64,000 nucleotides of DNA from Phyllobacterium pellucidum (GTDB lineage: Bacteria > Pseudomonadota > Alphaproteobacteria > Rhizobiales > Rhizobiaceae): positions 1,178,001 to 1,242,000 of the forward strand of contig NZ_JABUMX010000001.1 of the NCBI RefSeq assembly GCF_013327855.1. The letters are read 5' to 3'. Under the pieces are notes generated by a model, which was given only the letters and a program-made list of their open reading frames with translations, did no database searches and was not told the origin of the DNA. The position numbers were made by a program, and so were the translations under genes. The stretch's first letter is position 1, and each line of letters begins with the position of its first letter. This document shows, piece by piece, positions 28,537 to 38,182 of this stretch.

Positions 28537-29154
28537 ATGTTCTACAACGATAAAAACAATCAATCGCATGAAGGTGTCGCGGCAGCCTCTGCCGCCCTAC
28601 GCTGCACAGGGCGCGTCAGGCAAAGCCGGCTCGTGGCGCTGCTTGCCCGCTTCAGGCGCAACCGACGCGGCACTGTTGCCATCGAATTCGCCATGATCGC
28701 GCTGCCATTCTTCCTGCTGATCTTCGTCATATTCGAAGTTGGAATGACCTTCATGGCGCAGCAGGTCATGGCAAACGCTACCGATGAGATCGCAAGGCGC
28801 TTGCGTACCGGCGAGTTAAGGGCTGCAAATATCTCGGGGAACCAGCTGCGCGACCGCATCTGCGCAAAGCTTATCCTGCCCGAAGCCGGCTGCGCCAACC
28901 TCGTCGTTGACCTGAAGACCTATGCGAACTTCACCAACGTTCCCGTCACCATCCCGCTAAAGCCGAATGGGGACGTCGATTCGACGGGTTTCAAGAACAA
29001 TGTCGGCGGTGCGGGCACGATCAACCAGCTGCGCGTTTTCTATCGCTGGCCAATCCTCACCAATCTCATGCGCAATCGTATCGAGACAATCGACGGAACG
29101 GGGAGGACTCTGCTGTTCTCTACCGCGACCTGGAGAAACGAACCGTTCGTCTGA
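28537..29154 (+). CDS. tadE: TadE-like pilus assembly pseudopilin
   Basis: Protein of 205 aa with a basic N terminus (FRRNRRG) followed by TVAIEFAMIALPFFLLIFVI, the TadE domain with prepilin-like G/xxxxEF processing site (about residues 47-66). The soluble C-terminal part has a Cys pair (RDRICAKLILPEAGCANLV). First of two tandem TadE/TadG-type genes; both are expected substrates of CpaA and sit in the inner membrane/periplasm. Confidence 0.85.
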   Translation: MFYNDKNNQSHEGVAAASAALRCTGRVRQSRLVALLARFRRNRRGTVAIEFAMIALPFFLLIFVIFEVGMTFMAQQVMANATDEIARRLRTGELRAANISGNQLRDRICAKLILPEAGCANLVVDLKTYANFTNVPVTIPLKPNGDVDSTGFKNNVGGAGTINQLRVFYRWPILTNLMRNRIETIDGTGRTLLFSTATWRNEPFV

Positions 29155-29189
29155 TGCTCAATTCCGGCATAGCTTCGAAAGTGTGACGC

Positions 29190-29807
29190 ATGAACAACCA
29201 AAAACAACAAAAGACCGCGAAATATTTGGCCCTCGTGATGAAGCGCTTTATCGGCGACAAGCGAGGCGTCGCAGCGCTTGAATTCGCACTCATTGCCCCC
29301 GTCCTCATCCTGCTCTACCTCGGTACGGTCGAAACGACCGAGGGGGTAAACGTCAACAAGGACCTCGGCCGGGCGGCGACGATGGTGGCCGATCTCGTCA
29401 CGCAACAAACGACTGTCACGACTGCCCAGCTCGGCGACATCATGAAGATCGGGCAGGCGACGGTGCTGCCCTATCGCCGGGATACGCCGCAGATCACAAT
29501 AACCTCCATCGATATATCCGCCGCCGGCAATGCGACCGTCCTCTGGTCGCGGCGGGTGGTAAATGGCACCGAGTCAAGGCCGTTCAACGCCGGCAGCGCC
29601 GTGACGCTCGACGCCAATCTGCGCATCCCCAGCACCACCGTGGTGCAAGTTAAGGCCGAACTTGCCTATGTGCCGATCATCCCCTGGACGATCACCGGGC
29701 AGACGAACACCGCCGCCGGTGCTTCGGTTATCGGAATTCACATGTCGAAGAATACCTATGGCCGCATCCGGCAGGGTTCAAACGCGGTGACCTGCACCAA
29801 CTGCTGA
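29190..29807 (+). CDS. TadE/TadG-like pilus assembly protein
   Basis: Protein of 205 aa with FIGDKRGVAALEFALIAPVL (about residues 17-36), again a prepilin-like G/xxxxEF site and one membrane segment, followed by VADLVTQQTTVTTAQLGDIM, a stretch usual in TadF/TadG-type proteins. It ends in CTNC, a possible disulfide. It lacks the large von Willebrand domain of full TadG. Starts 35 bp after the previous gene. Confidence 0.85.
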   Translation: MNNQKQQKTAKYLALVMKRFIGDKRGVAALEFALIAPVLILLYLGTVETTEGVNVNKDLGRAATMVADLVTQQTTVTTAQLGDIMKIGQATVLPYRRDTPQITITSIDISAAGNATVLWSRRVVNGTESRPFNAGSAVTLDANLRIPSTTVVQVKAELAYVPIIPWTITGQTNTAAGASVIGIHMSKNTYGRIRQGSNAVTCTNC

Positions 29808-29885
29808 GGACGCTCCGCCACCATTGATTTGTCACGGCGCGCCGTTTGACCTATCTGTGATGTCTGATTTTACTCGGAGTATCGC

Positions 29886-31130
29886 ATGGCTCGCGCTTTC
29901 CTTTTCGTTCTCGACTCCTTCGGCATCGGCGGCGCACCGGATGCCAAGGCTTTCGGCGACGAAGGTTCAAATACGTTCGCGCACATCGTCGAACGATGTG
30001 CTGCCGGCGAGGCCGACAAGGAGGGCCTGCGCCAAGGCCCTCTGCTTGTTCCCAATATGAGCTCGCTCGGCCTCTTCCACGCCGCCAACATCGCCTCGGC
30101 TTTTCCGGTATCATCGCGGGCCCCTGCCCCGGTCGGTTTGTGGGGCGCGGCCGAAGAAACCTCGAAGGGAAAGGATACCCCTTCCGGTCACTGGGAAATT
30201 GCCGGCGTTCCGGTGGCATTCGATTGGGGCTATTTTCCCCAGACCGTCCCGACATTCCCCGAAACCTTGATCGCCGACACGGTTCGGCTTGCACAGCTTC
30301 CAGGCATCCTCGGTAACAAACACGCCTCGGGAACTGACGTGATCGAGGAACTTGGCGAAGAACACATCCGGACGGGCATGCCCATCTTCTATACATCCAC
30401 CGATTCCGTGGTCCAGATTGCCGCGCATGAGACGTATTTCGGGCTGGAACGCTTGTACAAGCTTTGCGAAACCGTGCGCGAGCTGGTCGATCCGCTGAAT
30501 ATTGGCCGCGTTATTGCCCGGCCATTCATCGGTGAGGCGAAGGAAACATTCGAGCGCACCGGCAATCGCCGCGATTATTCCGTGCCGCCACCAGAGGCGA
30601 CGCTGCTGGACCGCCTTACCGATGCCGGCCGCATGGTCATCGCCATCGGCAAGATCGGCGATATCTATGCGCATAAGGGCGTAGGTCAGGTGCGCAAGGC
30701 CAACGGCAACATGGCGCTCTTCGATGAAACCCTGGTCGCGATGGACGACGCACAGGATGGCGACCTCGTGTTTACCAATTTTGTCGATTTCGACATGCTC
30801 TACGGCCACCGGCGCGATGTCGCAGGCTATGCGGCAGCGCTAGAGGCCTTCGACATGCGCCTTCCCGAGGCTATCGCCAAGCTCCGTCCGGGCGATCTCA
30901 TGATCCTTACCGCCGATCATGGCTGCGACCCGACCTATCAGGGCACGGACCACACGCGCGAACGGGTTCCAGTGCTTTGCTACGGTCCGGATCTGCCCAA
31001 AGGCTCGTTCGGCGTACGCCCGACCTTCGCTGATATTGGCGAGACGGTCGCCGCCCATCTCGGCATTTCCCCCGGCCTCCACGGCAAGAGCTTCCTCAAG
31101 GGCACGGGAGAGCGCAGCCCAGATGCCTGA
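29886..31130 (+). CDS. deoB: Phosphopentomutase
   Basis: Interconverts (deoxy)ribose 1- and 5-phosphates in nucleoside catabolism. Protein of 414 aa of the alkaline-phosphatase-like superfamily with two Mn ions: [16 protein letters not shown] (residues 5-20), [12 protein letters not shown] (about 97-108), the [20 protein letters not shown] motif (about 301-320) and [19 protein letters not shown] (about 340-358). GGAG lies ahead of the ATG. The mutM start lies within its last codons (8-bp overlap). Confidence 0.95.
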   Translation: MARAFLFVLDSFGIGGAPDAKAFGDEGSNTFAHIVERCAAGEADKEGLRQGPLLVPNMSSLGLFHAANIASAFPVSSRAPAPVGLWGAAEETSKGKDTPSGHWEIAGVPVAFDWGYFPQTVPTFPETLIADTVRLAQLPGILGNKHASGTDVIEELGEEHIRTGMPIFYTSTDSVVQIAAHETYFGLERLYKLCETVRELVDPLNIGRVIARPFIGEAKETFERTGNRRDYSVPPPEATLLDRLTDAGRMVIAIGKIGDIYAHKGVGQVRKANGNMALFDETLVAMDDAQDGDLVFTNFVDFDMLYGHRRDVAGYAAALEAFDMRLPEAIAKLRPGDLMILTADHGCDPTYQGTDHTRERVPVLCYGPDLPKGSFGVRPTFADIGETVAAHLGISPGLHGKSFLKGTGERSPDA

Positions 31131-32016
31131 ACTACCTGAGGTTGAAACCGTCCGGCGCGGTCTCCAACCCGTCATGGAGGGCGCGACCATACTTGGCGTG
31201 GAGCAGCGGCGCCCCGACCTGCGCTTTCCCTTCCCCGAGCGCTTCGCCGAGCGTTTGACGGGCCGGCGCATCGAAGCGCTCGAACGGCGCGCCAAATATC
31301 TCATCCTTCATCTCGATAACGGTCTCGGCGTCATCAGCCACCTTGGCATGTCGGGATCCTATCGCATCGAGCAAGGCGAAGCGGCGGAAACGCCCGGCGA
31401 TTTTGCCCATGAGCGCTCGAAGAACGCGCTGCACGACCACGTGGTGCTGCAACTCGCCGCCAAGGACGGCAAGACGAGCCGCGTCGTCTATAATGATCCG
31501 CGGCGCTTCGGCTTCATGCTCTTTGCCGAGCCCGGCGAACTCAACAACCATCCGCTGATCAAGGGTCTTGGCACCGAACCGACGGGAAACCGCCTCGACG
31601 GCGCCTTGCTGGCGAAGCTCTTTCACAAGAAGGCGGCGCCGTTGAAGGCGGCACTTCTCGACCAGAGGTTGATAGCCGGGCTTGGCAACATCTATGTCTG
31701 CGAAGCGCTGTGGCGCGCGGAACTCTCGCCATTGCGATCGGCAGGGAGCATTTCCGGCACGGATGGCGCGCCAACCGATGATGCAAAGCGACTCGCGACA
31801 GCGATCCGGGCTGTCATCGTTGACGCGATCAAGGCCGGTGGATCGAGCCTCAAGGATTACCGGCAAGCCGATGGCGAACTTGGCTATTTCCAGCATTCGT
31901 TCTCGGTCTATGACCGTGAAGGCGCCCCGTGCCCGCGCAAGGGTTGCAATGGCACGGTGTCGCGTATTGTCCAAAGCGGGCGCTCGACCTTCTATTGCCC
32001 CGTGTGCCAGCATTAG
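31123..32016 (+). CDS. mutM: Formamidopyrimidine-DNA glycosylase (Fpg/MutM)
   Basis: Excises 8-oxoguanine and ring-opened purines, with AP-lyase activity. Protein of 297 aa starting with the catalytic PELPEVET (Pro2 nucleophile, Glu3), with the central [15 protein letters not shown] helix-two-turn-helix (about 184-198) and C-terminal zinc finger CPRKGC...CPVC (about 270-296). Start codon overlaps the deoB stop, so the pair is coupled. The usual -GR- residues of the zinc-finger loop (QSGRSTFYC) are kept. Confidence 0.96.
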   Translation: MPELPEVETVRRGLQPVMEGATILGVEQRRPDLRFPFPERFAERLTGRRIEALERRAKYLILHLDNGLGVISHLGMSGSYRIEQGEAAETPGDFAHERSKNALHDHVVLQLAAKDGKTSRVVYNDPRRFGFMLFAEPGELNNHPLIKGLGTEPTGNRLDGALLAKLFHKKAAPLKAALLDQRLIAGLGNIYVCEALWRAELSPLRSAGSISGTDGAPTDDAKRLATAIRAVIVDAIKAGGSSLKDYRQADGELGYFQHSFSVYDREGAPCPRKGCNGTVSRIVQSGRSTFYCPVCQH

Positions 32017-32035
32017 CGATTGAGGAGGATCAACC

Positions 32036-32809
32036 ATGACTTATGAAAACATCATCGTCGAGACGCGCGAAAAGGTGGGCTTCATCCGGCTCAATCGTCC
32101 GCAAGCGCTCAATGCGTTGAATTCGGCGCTGCTCGCAGACCTTGCAGGCGCACTTGAAGCGTTCGACAAGGACAACGATATCGGCGCGATCGTCATCACC
32201 GGGTCGGAAAAGGCTTTTGCCGCCGGCGCCGACATCAAGGAAATGCAGACGCTTGCATTCGCCGACGCCTATCTCGGCGACTATTTCAGCGAGTGGGAGC
32301 GCGTGACCCGGCTGCGCAAGCCGTTGATTGCTGCGGTCGCTGGCTATGCACTTGGCGGAGGCTGCGAACTCGCCATGATGTGCGACTTCATAATTGCCGC
32401 CGACACCGCGAAATTCGGCCAGCCCGAGATCACTCTCGGCGTAATGCCGGGAATGGGCGGATCGCAGCGCCTCACCCGTTCGGTCGGCAAGTCGAAGGCA
32501 ATGGACCTGTGCCTGACCGGTCGCATGATGGATGCGGCCGAGGCCGAGCGTTGCGGCCTGGTGTCCCGGGTGGTTCCTGCGGCGGACCTCGTGGCCGAGG
32601 CCGTCAAGGCGGCCGCGAAGATTGCCTCCTTCTCGCTGCCCGTCGTGATGATGACCAAGGAGACCGTCAACCGCGCCTATGAGACGACGCTCTCGGAAGG
32701 CTTGCGCTTCGAGCGCCGGGTGTTCCACTCGATGTTTGCGCTCGAGGACCAGAAGGAAGGCATGGCGGCCTTTGCCGAAAAGCGGGCGCCGTCCTTTAAA
32801 AATCGCTGA
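32036..32809 (+). CDS. Enoyl-CoA hydratase (crotonase family)
   Basis: Hydrates trans-2-enoyl-CoA in beta-oxidation. Protein of 257 aa with [10 protein letters not shown], the oxyanion-hole [10 protein letters not shown] (about 62-71), [13 protein letters not shown] (about 105-117) with one catalytic Glu, and [19 protein letters not shown] (about 128-146) with the other. GAGGAGG-like site precedes the ATG. Often found in this place between mutM and rpsT in Rhizobiales. Start 19 bp after mutM stop, probably one transcript with deoB-mutM. Confidence 0.93.
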   Translation: MTYENIIVETREKVGFIRLNRPQALNALNSALLADLAGALEAFDKDNDIGAIVITGSEKAFAAGADIKEMQTLAFADAYLGDYFSEWERVTRLRKPLIAAVAGYALGGGCELAMMCDFIIAADTAKFGQPEITLGVMPGMGGSQRLTRSVGKSKAMDLCLTGRMMDAAEAERCGLVSRVVPAADLVAEAVKAAAKIASFSLPVVMMTKETVNRAYETTLSEGLRFERRVFHSMFALEDQKEGMAAFAEKRAPSFKNR

Positions 32810-32844
32810 ACGAAAATATCCCCGAATTCATCAGCGATTCCAAG

Positions 32845-32873
32845 TTGACGCAAAAGCAAACGTCATCTATAAG
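32845..32873 (+). promoter_or_regulatory. Sigma-70-type promoter of rpsT
   Basis: TTGACG (32845-32850), a 17-bp spacer and TATAAG (32868-32873), close to the vegetative consensus. It lies in the 155-bp gap ahead of rpsT and about 90 bp from its start, leaving a leader of roughly 80-85 nt. Confidence 0.75.
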
Positions 32874-32886
32874 CCCCCCAACGTTC

Positions 32887-32904
32887 GGTGGCCCCTCGGC
32901 CACC
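32887..32904 (+). other. Hairpin in the rpsT leader
   Basis: GGTGGCC and GGCCACC form a perfect 7-bp stem with a 4-nt loop (CCTC), followed by the T-rich CTATTATTTTG. It sits just after the rpsT promoter, so it could act as an attenuator or as a stabilising 5' structure. Function is inferred. Confidence 0.45.
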
Positions 32905-32964
32905 CTATTATTTTGTGACGGCTGCTTTCAGGCTGCCGATTAGCTGACAGAAAAGAGAGGCATC

Positions 32965-33231
32965 ATGGCCAACACTCCTTCGGCCAAGAAAGCGGCGCGC
33001 AAGATCGAAGCCCGCACCGAAGTCAACAAATCCCGCCGCTCGCGCGTGCGCACCTTCCTGCGCAAGTTCGAAGATGCGGTTGCAAGCGGCGACCAGGCGG
33101 CTGCCGCCATCGCCTTCCAGGCTGTCGAGCCGGAAGTCATGCGCGCTGCCTCGAAGGGCGTCCTTCACAAGAATACTGCCTCGCGCAAAGTATCTCGCCT
33201 CTCGGCTCGCCTGAAGGGCATGTCTGCTTAA
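32965..33231 (+). CDS. rpsT: 30S ribosomal protein S20
   Basis: Primary 16S rRNA-binding protein of the small subunit, 88 aa, as usual. It is rich in Lys/Arg and Ala: [57 protein letters not shown] lies ahead of the ATG. Own promoter upstream and intrinsic terminator downstream make it a single-gene unit between the mutM cluster and dnaA. Confidence 0.97.
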   Translation: MANTPSAKKAARKIEARTEVNKSRRSRVRTFLRKFEDAVASGDQAAAAIAFQAVEPEVMRAASKGVLHKNTASRKVSRLSARLKGMSA

Positions 33232-33254
33232 TCAGACCTTCATATTTATATTTG

Positions 33255-33286
33255 AAAACCCGGCATCTATTTAGCCGGGTTTTTTT
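33255..33286 (+). terminator. Rho-independent terminator after rpsT
   Basis: AAAACCCGGC and GCCGGGTTTT arms with a 9-nt loop followed by more T residues, 24 bp after the rpsT stop. Confidence 0.92.
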
Positions 33287-34086
33287 ATTTGGGCCTGATT
33301 CTGGGAATAAATTCGTTACCCGGGGAAAAGATTGTGGCTTATCAAAACCATGACATCTGGTGGTCACAAATCGATTAGGACAAAAAGCGTCAATCATCAA
33401 TTTGTGTGTTTTTTCAACGGGTTATAAAAGGTAGTAATTATAACTCGGGACCGTCCGGTGGAATCTCCGACCACACCCGCTGTCAAGCGTAAATTTATAA
33501 ATTTTTTTTCTGTGTGTCTGGTCGCAGTGCAACAAAATCTGAGCCTCAAAAAAAGCCTTGAATCCGAACGGTTTTTCCAAGTTGAGCCGGGGACACTTAA
33601 AAAAAATCAAATTCCATTAACCTTTTATTCATCAAAAAACCCTTGGGCCGGACTTGCTCTTCCTGCAAAGGTTTTTGTAAGGTCCAAGACATCGAAGGGG
33701 TGGGCAAAACCCATTTAACAGGCTTATTAAATAGTGGGTTCGGGCGCAGATTTGACCGTTTGCGTAACGAGTGGTTTTTGTCAGTACTCAGCCCATCGGG
33801 GTTGGGTTGTTTCATAAATCGAGCGGGTTGGCGACGCTGGCGTGAGCCGGGCGTAAGGCTTGACGCGCCTAACGAGAGGGATGCGAACGTGGTTGTGACA
33901 GATATTCTGAACAAGTTATATTCAGTACAACACTGCGTGATCGCCAAATCCTCAATCTGTTAGTTACGGCATTAACCAGACGAGCCACTGGGGCGGCTCG
34001 TCGGTCATCACTGCCTGACGGTGATACGTCGGCAAATAGAAAACACGGGCGTCTCTACGACCCGAATGAAATACCAGGATGAGGCG
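33287..34086 (+). other. Long non-coding or unassigned region upstream of dnaA
   Basis: About 800 bp without a recognisable gene. The first part (to about 33640) is distinctly more A+T-rich than the surroundings, with runs such as ATTTATAAATTTTTTTT. Three GANTC sites occur (33297, 33461, 33560), possible CcrM methylation sites. A frame open from 33643 to 33963 (about 106 codons) and another on the opposite strand resemble nothing I know and have no good ribosome sites. No cluster of DnaA boxes (TTATNCACA) is visible. The segment nearest dnaA has two hairpins. Confidence 0.55.
33979..34025 (+). other. Two consecutive hairpins in the dnaA leader
   Basis: GACGAGCC (33979-33986) pairs with GGCTCGTC (33995-34002), an 8-bp stem with an 8-nt loop; then ATCAC (34007-34011) pairs with GTGAT (34021-34025). 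They lie about 60-110 bp ahead of the dnaA start chosen here. Confidence 0.45.
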
Positions 34087-35619
34087 ATGACAATGACCAG
34101 CGGAATAATGGAAAACGGCACAAATGCCATGGTCCCGCTCCATGTGGATGAGGGGAAAGACATGGCTTCGGCCGGCAGCGAAATGATATTCGAGCGTGTC
34201 AAAAGCAAGCTCAAGGCGAAACTCGGCAGCGAGGTCTATTCGAGCTGGTTCGGCCGCTTGAAACTCGACGAAACGTCGAAGAGCATCGTCCGGCTGTCCG
34301 TGCCGACCGCCTTCCTGCGCTCGTGGATCAACAATCATTATTCCGACATGATCACCGCGCTCTGGCGCGAGGAAGAAGAGCAGGTTCTGAAGGTCGAGAT
34401 CGTCTTCCGCAGCGCCAGCCGTGCCATCCGACCGATCTGTGACGCTGAGGCACCCCAGCGTGCCGAGACCCGTGCGCTGGCCCGTGAGAAGCCGGTCTTC
34501 CCGGTCGGCACCACCTCGCAGGAAAAGAAGGCTCCAGCGCATTTCGCCGATCGTTCGCAGAACTCGGTTTTTGGCTCGCCGCTTGATCCGCGCTATACGT
34601 TCGAGACATTCGTCGACGGTACGCCAAACCGCGTGGCGCTTGCTGCGGCGCGCACCATCGCAGATGCCGGCGCCAGCGCCGTCCGCTTCAATCCGCTGTT
34701 CATTCATGCGTCAGTCGGGCTCGGCAAGACCCATCTCCTGCAGGCTATCGCCGCCGAGGCGCTGAAGCGCCCGGAGCGTGCCCGCGTCGTCTATCTCACC
34801 GCCGAATATTTCATGTGGCGCTTTGCGACAGCAATCCGCGACAACAATGCGCTATCGTTCAAGGAACAGCTTCGCGATATCGACCTTCTCATCATCGACG
34901 ACATGCAGTTCCTGCAGGGTAAGTCGATCCAGCACGAATTCTGCCACCTGATCAATACGCTGCTCGACAGTGCCAAGCAGGTCGTCGTTGCTGCCGATCG
35001 TCCGCCTTCCGAGCTTGAATCGCTCGATGCCCGCGTGCGCTCACGTCTGCAGGGCGGCGTTGCCCTGGAGATGATTTCGCCAGACTATGCGATGCGTCTC
35101 GAAATTCTCAAGCGCCGTCTCGCTGCTGCCCAGCAAGAAGATCATTCGCTGGATATTTCCATGGAAATTCTCGACCACGTCGCCCAGTCCGTGACCGGCA
35201 GCGGCCGCGAACTTGAAGGCGCGTTCAACCAGTTGCTGTTCCGCCAGACGTTCGAACCGAACCTTTCCGTCGACCGCGTTGATGAACTCCTCAGCCATCT
35301 CATGCGTGGCGGCGATGCCAAGCGCATCCGCATCGAGGAAATCCAGCGCATCGTCGCTCGCCACTATAACGTGTCGAAGCAGGACCTTTTGTCGAACCGG
35401 CGTACACGCACGATCGTCAAGCCGCGCCAGATCGCCATGTACCTCGCCAAAATGCTGACGCCGCGTTCCCTGCCGGAAATCGGCCGTCGTTTCGGCGGTC
35501 GCGATCATACCACTGTCCTTCATGCCGTGCGCAAGATCGAGGACATTGTCGGCAAAGACCAGAAACTCTCGCAGGAACTCGAACTGTTGAAGCGCCTGAT
35601 CAACGAACAGGCCCAATAG
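34087..35619 (+). CDS. dnaA: Chromosomal replication initiator protein DnaA
   Basis: AAA+ protein that binds DnaA boxes and opens oriC. From the ATG at 34087 (AGGA 7 nt upstream) it has 510 aa; an ATG at 34066 would add 7. Domain [21 protein letters not shown] (about 37-56). Domain III: Walker [15 protein letters not shown] (about 214-227), Walker [14 protein letters not shown] (about 270-282). Domain IV: signature with [19 protein letters not shown] (about 470-488), the DNA-binding helix-turn-helix. A terminator follows the stop. Confidence 0.96.
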   Translation: MTMTSGIMENGTNAMVPLHVDEGKDMASAGSEMIFERVKSKLKAKLGSEVYSSWFGRLKLDETSKSIVRLSVPTAFLRSWINNHYSDMITALWREEEEQVLKVEIVFRSASRAIRPICDAEAPQRAETRALAREKPVFPVGTTSQEKKAPAHFADRSQNSVFGSPLDPRYTFETFVDGTPNRVALAAARTIADAGASAVRFNPLFIHASVGLGKTHLLQAIAAEALKRPERARVVYLTAEYFMWRFATAIRDNNALSFKEQLRDIDLLIIDDMQFLQGKSIQHEFCHLINTLLDSAKQVVVAADRPPSELESLDARVRSRLQGGVALEMISPDYAMRLEILKRRLAAAQQEDHSLDISMEILDHVAQSVTGSGRELEGAFNQLLFRQTFEPNLSVDRVDELLSHLMRGGDAKRIRIEEIQRIVARHYNVSKQDLLSNRRTRTIVKPRQIAMYLAKMLTPRSLPEIGRRFGGRDHTTVLHAVRKIEDIVGKDQKLSQELELLKRLINEQAQ

Positions 35620-35638
35620 GACACATCTTATCAACAGA

Positions 35639-35684
35639 AAGCCTGCGGTATGGTACGCTGATGCCTGCCGCAGGCTTGCTTTTT
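35639..35684 (+). terminator. Intrinsic terminator after dnaA
   Basis: AAGCCTGCGG (35639-35648) pairs with CCGCAGGCTT (35668-35677), followed by GCTTTTT. It begins 19 bp after the dnaA stop, so dnaN, starting at 35799, probably has its own promoter or depends on readthrough. Confidence 0.85.
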
Positions 35685-35798
35685 AAGGCGAAGTTCTGCC
35701 AATTTGCTTGACCCTGGGGAATAAGCGCCCCGCACCGGAGGAGGATTGCAGATACGCCGCCCTCCTGCCGGAATAGAAGTCAGCGAGACCGGTTTATC

Positions 35799-36917
35799 AT
35801 GCGTGTAACTCTTGAACGTTCCAACCTTCTGAAGTCGCTCAATCATGTCCACCGCGTGGTCGAACGGCGCAATACCATTCCGATCCTGTCGAATGTCCTG
35901 CTCAATGCCGACGGCGCCAGCCTCGCCTTGAAGGCTACCGATCTCGATCTCGAAGTGACGGAAGCAACAAGCGCGCAAATCGAGCAATCCGGTGCGACGA
36001 CTGTTCCGGCCCACCTCCTCTACGACATTGTCCGTAAGTTGCCGGACGGTGCCGAGGTGATGCTGGCCACCAATACGGATGGCAATTCCATGGCCGTCAC
36101 GTCCGGCCGCTCGAACTTCCGCCTGCAGTGCCTGCCACAGTCCGACTTTCCGGAGCTGACCGCTGGCTCGTTCAGCCACACCTTCCGCATGCCGTCGAGC
36201 GCGCTGAAAAGCCTCATCGAGCGCACGCAATTTGCCATCTCCACCGAAGAGACGCGATATTATCTCAACGGCATCTATTTTCATGCCATCGAGAGCGACG
36301 GCAAGCTGAAGCTGCGCGCTGTCGCCACCGACGGCCATCGCCTTGCCCGCGCCGAACTCGAAGCGCCCGCCGGGGCCGAGGGCATGCCGGGGATCATCAT
36401 CCCGCGCAAGACCGTCGCTGAATTGCAGAAGCTCGTCGATGATCCGGATATTACGGTGACTGTCGAACTCTCCGAAACCAAGATCCGCTTCACCATTGGA
36501 TCGGTCGTCCTTACCTCGAAGCTCATCGACGGCACGTTCCCGGATTATCAGCGCGTCATCCCCTCGGGCAATGACAAGAAGCTGTCAATCGACCGGCAAA
36601 GCTTTGCTTCGGCTGTCGATCGTGTCTCGACGATCTCGAGCGAGCGCGGCCGTGCCGTAAAGCTTACGATCGGCGATGGACTGCTGACGCTGACCGTCAA
36701 CAACCCGGACTCCGGCAGTGCCACCGATGAAATTGCCGCAGATTATGACGCCGATCCGATCGAGATTGGCTTCAATGCCAAGTACCTTCTCGATATTACC
36801 GCGCAGTTGACCGGTACAGAGGCAGTGTTCATGCTGGCCGATGCGGGTTCACCGACACTGGTGCGCGATACGGGCGATGAAAATGCGCTCTATGTCCTCA
36901 TGCCGATGCGGGTTTAG
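35799..36917 (+). CDS. dnaN: DNA polymerase III beta subunit (sliding clamp)
   Basis: Ring-shaped processivity clamp of 372 aa with three repeated domains: MRVTLERSNLLKSLNHVHRV at the start, NTIPILSNVLLNADG (about 25-39), TEETRYYLNGIYFHAI (second domain, about 150-165), PDYQRVIPSGNDKKL (third domain, about 247-261) and the C terminus ending VLMPMRV, the usual hydrophobic-pocket residues. It lies between dnaA and recF, the classic order. Confidence 0.97.
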   Translation: MRVTLERSNLLKSLNHVHRVVERRNTIPILSNVLLNADGASLALKATDLDLEVTEATSAQIEQSGATTVPAHLLYDIVRKLPDGAEVMLATNTDGNSMAVTSGRSNFRLQCLPQSDFPELTAGSFSHTFRMPSSALKSLIERTQFAISTEETRYYLNGIYFHAIESDGKLKLRAVATDGHRLARAELEAPAGAEGMPGIIIPRKTVAELQKLVDDPDITVTVELSETKIRFTIGSVVLTSKLIDGTFPDYQRVIPSGNDKKLSIDRQSFASAVDRVSTISSERGRAVKLTIGDGLLTLTVNNPDSGSATDEIAADYDADPIEIGFNAKYLLDITAQLTGTEAVFMLADAGSPTLVRDTGDENALYVLMPMRV

Positions 36918-37030
36918 GGCAATCGCCGCAGCATCCAATGGGTGAACTTGTTATAGTCCCGTCACCCTCCTCTGCGTGGAAGCGCAGTCGGGGGTCGAGT
37001 GGCCTTCCAGGGGGCATGCGGTAGGCCTCC

Positions 37031-38179
37031 ATGGAAAATAGTCTCCCACCAGCGCGCGTTTCGATCAGCCGGCTGAAGCTCGCCAATTTCCGCAACTATG
37101 AGAGCCTCTCGCTGCGGCTCGGGCCATCGCATGTGGTGTTGACGGGTGAAAACGGTGCGGGGAAGACCAATCTCCTCGAAGCAATTTCGTTTCTTTCGCC
37201 TGGCCGTGGATTGCGCCGCGCCGTTTATACGGATGTAACCCGCAGCGGAGCACCTGACGGTTTTGCCATCCATGCCGCCATTGAAACGGAGGAAGGCTCG
37301 GTCGATGTCGGAACCGGCCTTGCCGGCAATGCGCCGGGCGAAAGCGGACGGCGCGTCCGCGTTAACGGTGTTACCGCCACAAGCGCCGATGAACTTCTCG
37401 ACTACGCGCGTATCCTCTGGCTCGTGCCGGCGATGGACGGCCTCTTTACTGGCCCTTCCGCCGACAGGCGGCGTTTTCTCGACCGCATGGTTCTCGCCAT
37501 CGACCCCGCCCACGGCAAGCGCGTGCTCGATTATGAAAAGGCGATGCGCAGCCGTAATCGACTGCTTACCGAAGAGCGTGCCGACGACGCCTGGCTCGAT
37601 GCAATCGAAACCCCGATGGCCGAACTCGGCATAGCGATTGCCGCAGCGCGCGCCGAACTGATGCGGCTGATCAATAACATGATCGAACGCTCGCCCGACG
37701 ACAGTCCCTTCCCCAAGGCCGATTGCCTCATCGAGGGCGCCCTTGAGCAGCGCATCGGCATTGAGGCGGCAACCGATGTGGAGGAGATTTTCAGGCGAGC
37801 GCTTCGCGATGGCAGAAGCCGCGACCGCGCCGCCGGGCGCACGCTCGACGGTCCGCACCGCTCCGATCTCCTCGTCCGCCACCGACCAAAAGCGATGCCC
37901 GCCGAGCTGTGCTCGACAGGTGAGCAGAAGGCACTGCTGATCGGTCTTATCCTTGCGCATGCGCGGCTGACCGGAAAGCTTGCCGGCATGGCGCCCATCC
38001 TGCTGCTCGATGAAATAGCCGCGCATCTCGACGAGGGCCGCCGGGCGGCCCTGTTCGACATTATCGAGGAACTTGGCGGCCAGGCATTCATGACCGGCAC
38101 GGACACTTCGCTGTTCGACAGCCTTCGCGGACGGGCGCAATTCTTCAACGTGTCGCATGGTGCGGTCGCGCCGAACTGA
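37031..38179 (+). CDS. recF: DNA replication and repair protein RecF
   Basis: SMC-like ATPase of 382 aa acting in gap repair and RecA loading. Walker A GENGAGKTNLLEAISFLSPG (about 38-57), the RecF-characteristic LVPAMDGLFTGPSADRRRFL (about 130-149), signature STGEQKALLIGLILAHARL (about 296-314) and Walker B PILLLDEIAAHLDEGRR (about 324-340). Ends 3 bp from the stop of the opposing FUSC gene, with no room for a separate terminator. Confidence 0.96.
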   Translation: MENSLPPARVSISRLKLANFRNYESLSLRLGPSHVVLTGENGAGKTNLLEAISFLSPGRGLRRAVYTDVTRSGAPDGFAIHAAIETEEGSVDVGTGLAGNAPGESGRRVRVNGVTATSADELLDYARILWLVPAMDGLFTGPSADRRRFLDRMVLAIDPAHGKRVLDYEKAMRSRNRLLTEERADDAWLDAIETPMAELGIAIAAARAELMRLINNMIERSPDDSPFPKADCLIEGALEQRIGIEAATDVEEIFRRALRDGRSRDRAAGRTLDGPHRSDLLVRHRPKAMPAELCSTGEQKALLIGLILAHARLTGKLAGMAPILLLDEIAAHLDEGRRAALFDIIEELGGQAFMTGTDTSLFDSLRGRAQFFNVSHGAVAPN

Positions 38180-38182
38180 TCG

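Noticed and set aside
33643-33963. Possible small gene (about 106 codons) upstream of dnaA, plus a counter-strand frame 33597-33947
   Set aside because: No ribosome site, odd composition rich in Trp and Cys, two overlapping candidates on opposite strands and no similarity I recognise. Left as part of the unassigned region.
33287-35800. Replication origin near dnaA
   Set aside because: Only one weak DnaA-box-like word (TTATCAACA at 35628) is visible. In alphaproteobacteria the origin usually lies near hemE, not dnaA.
36962-38158. Open frame of about 398 codons on the minus strand
   Set aside because: Antisense to recF, which is unmistakable; composition typical of a shadow frame.
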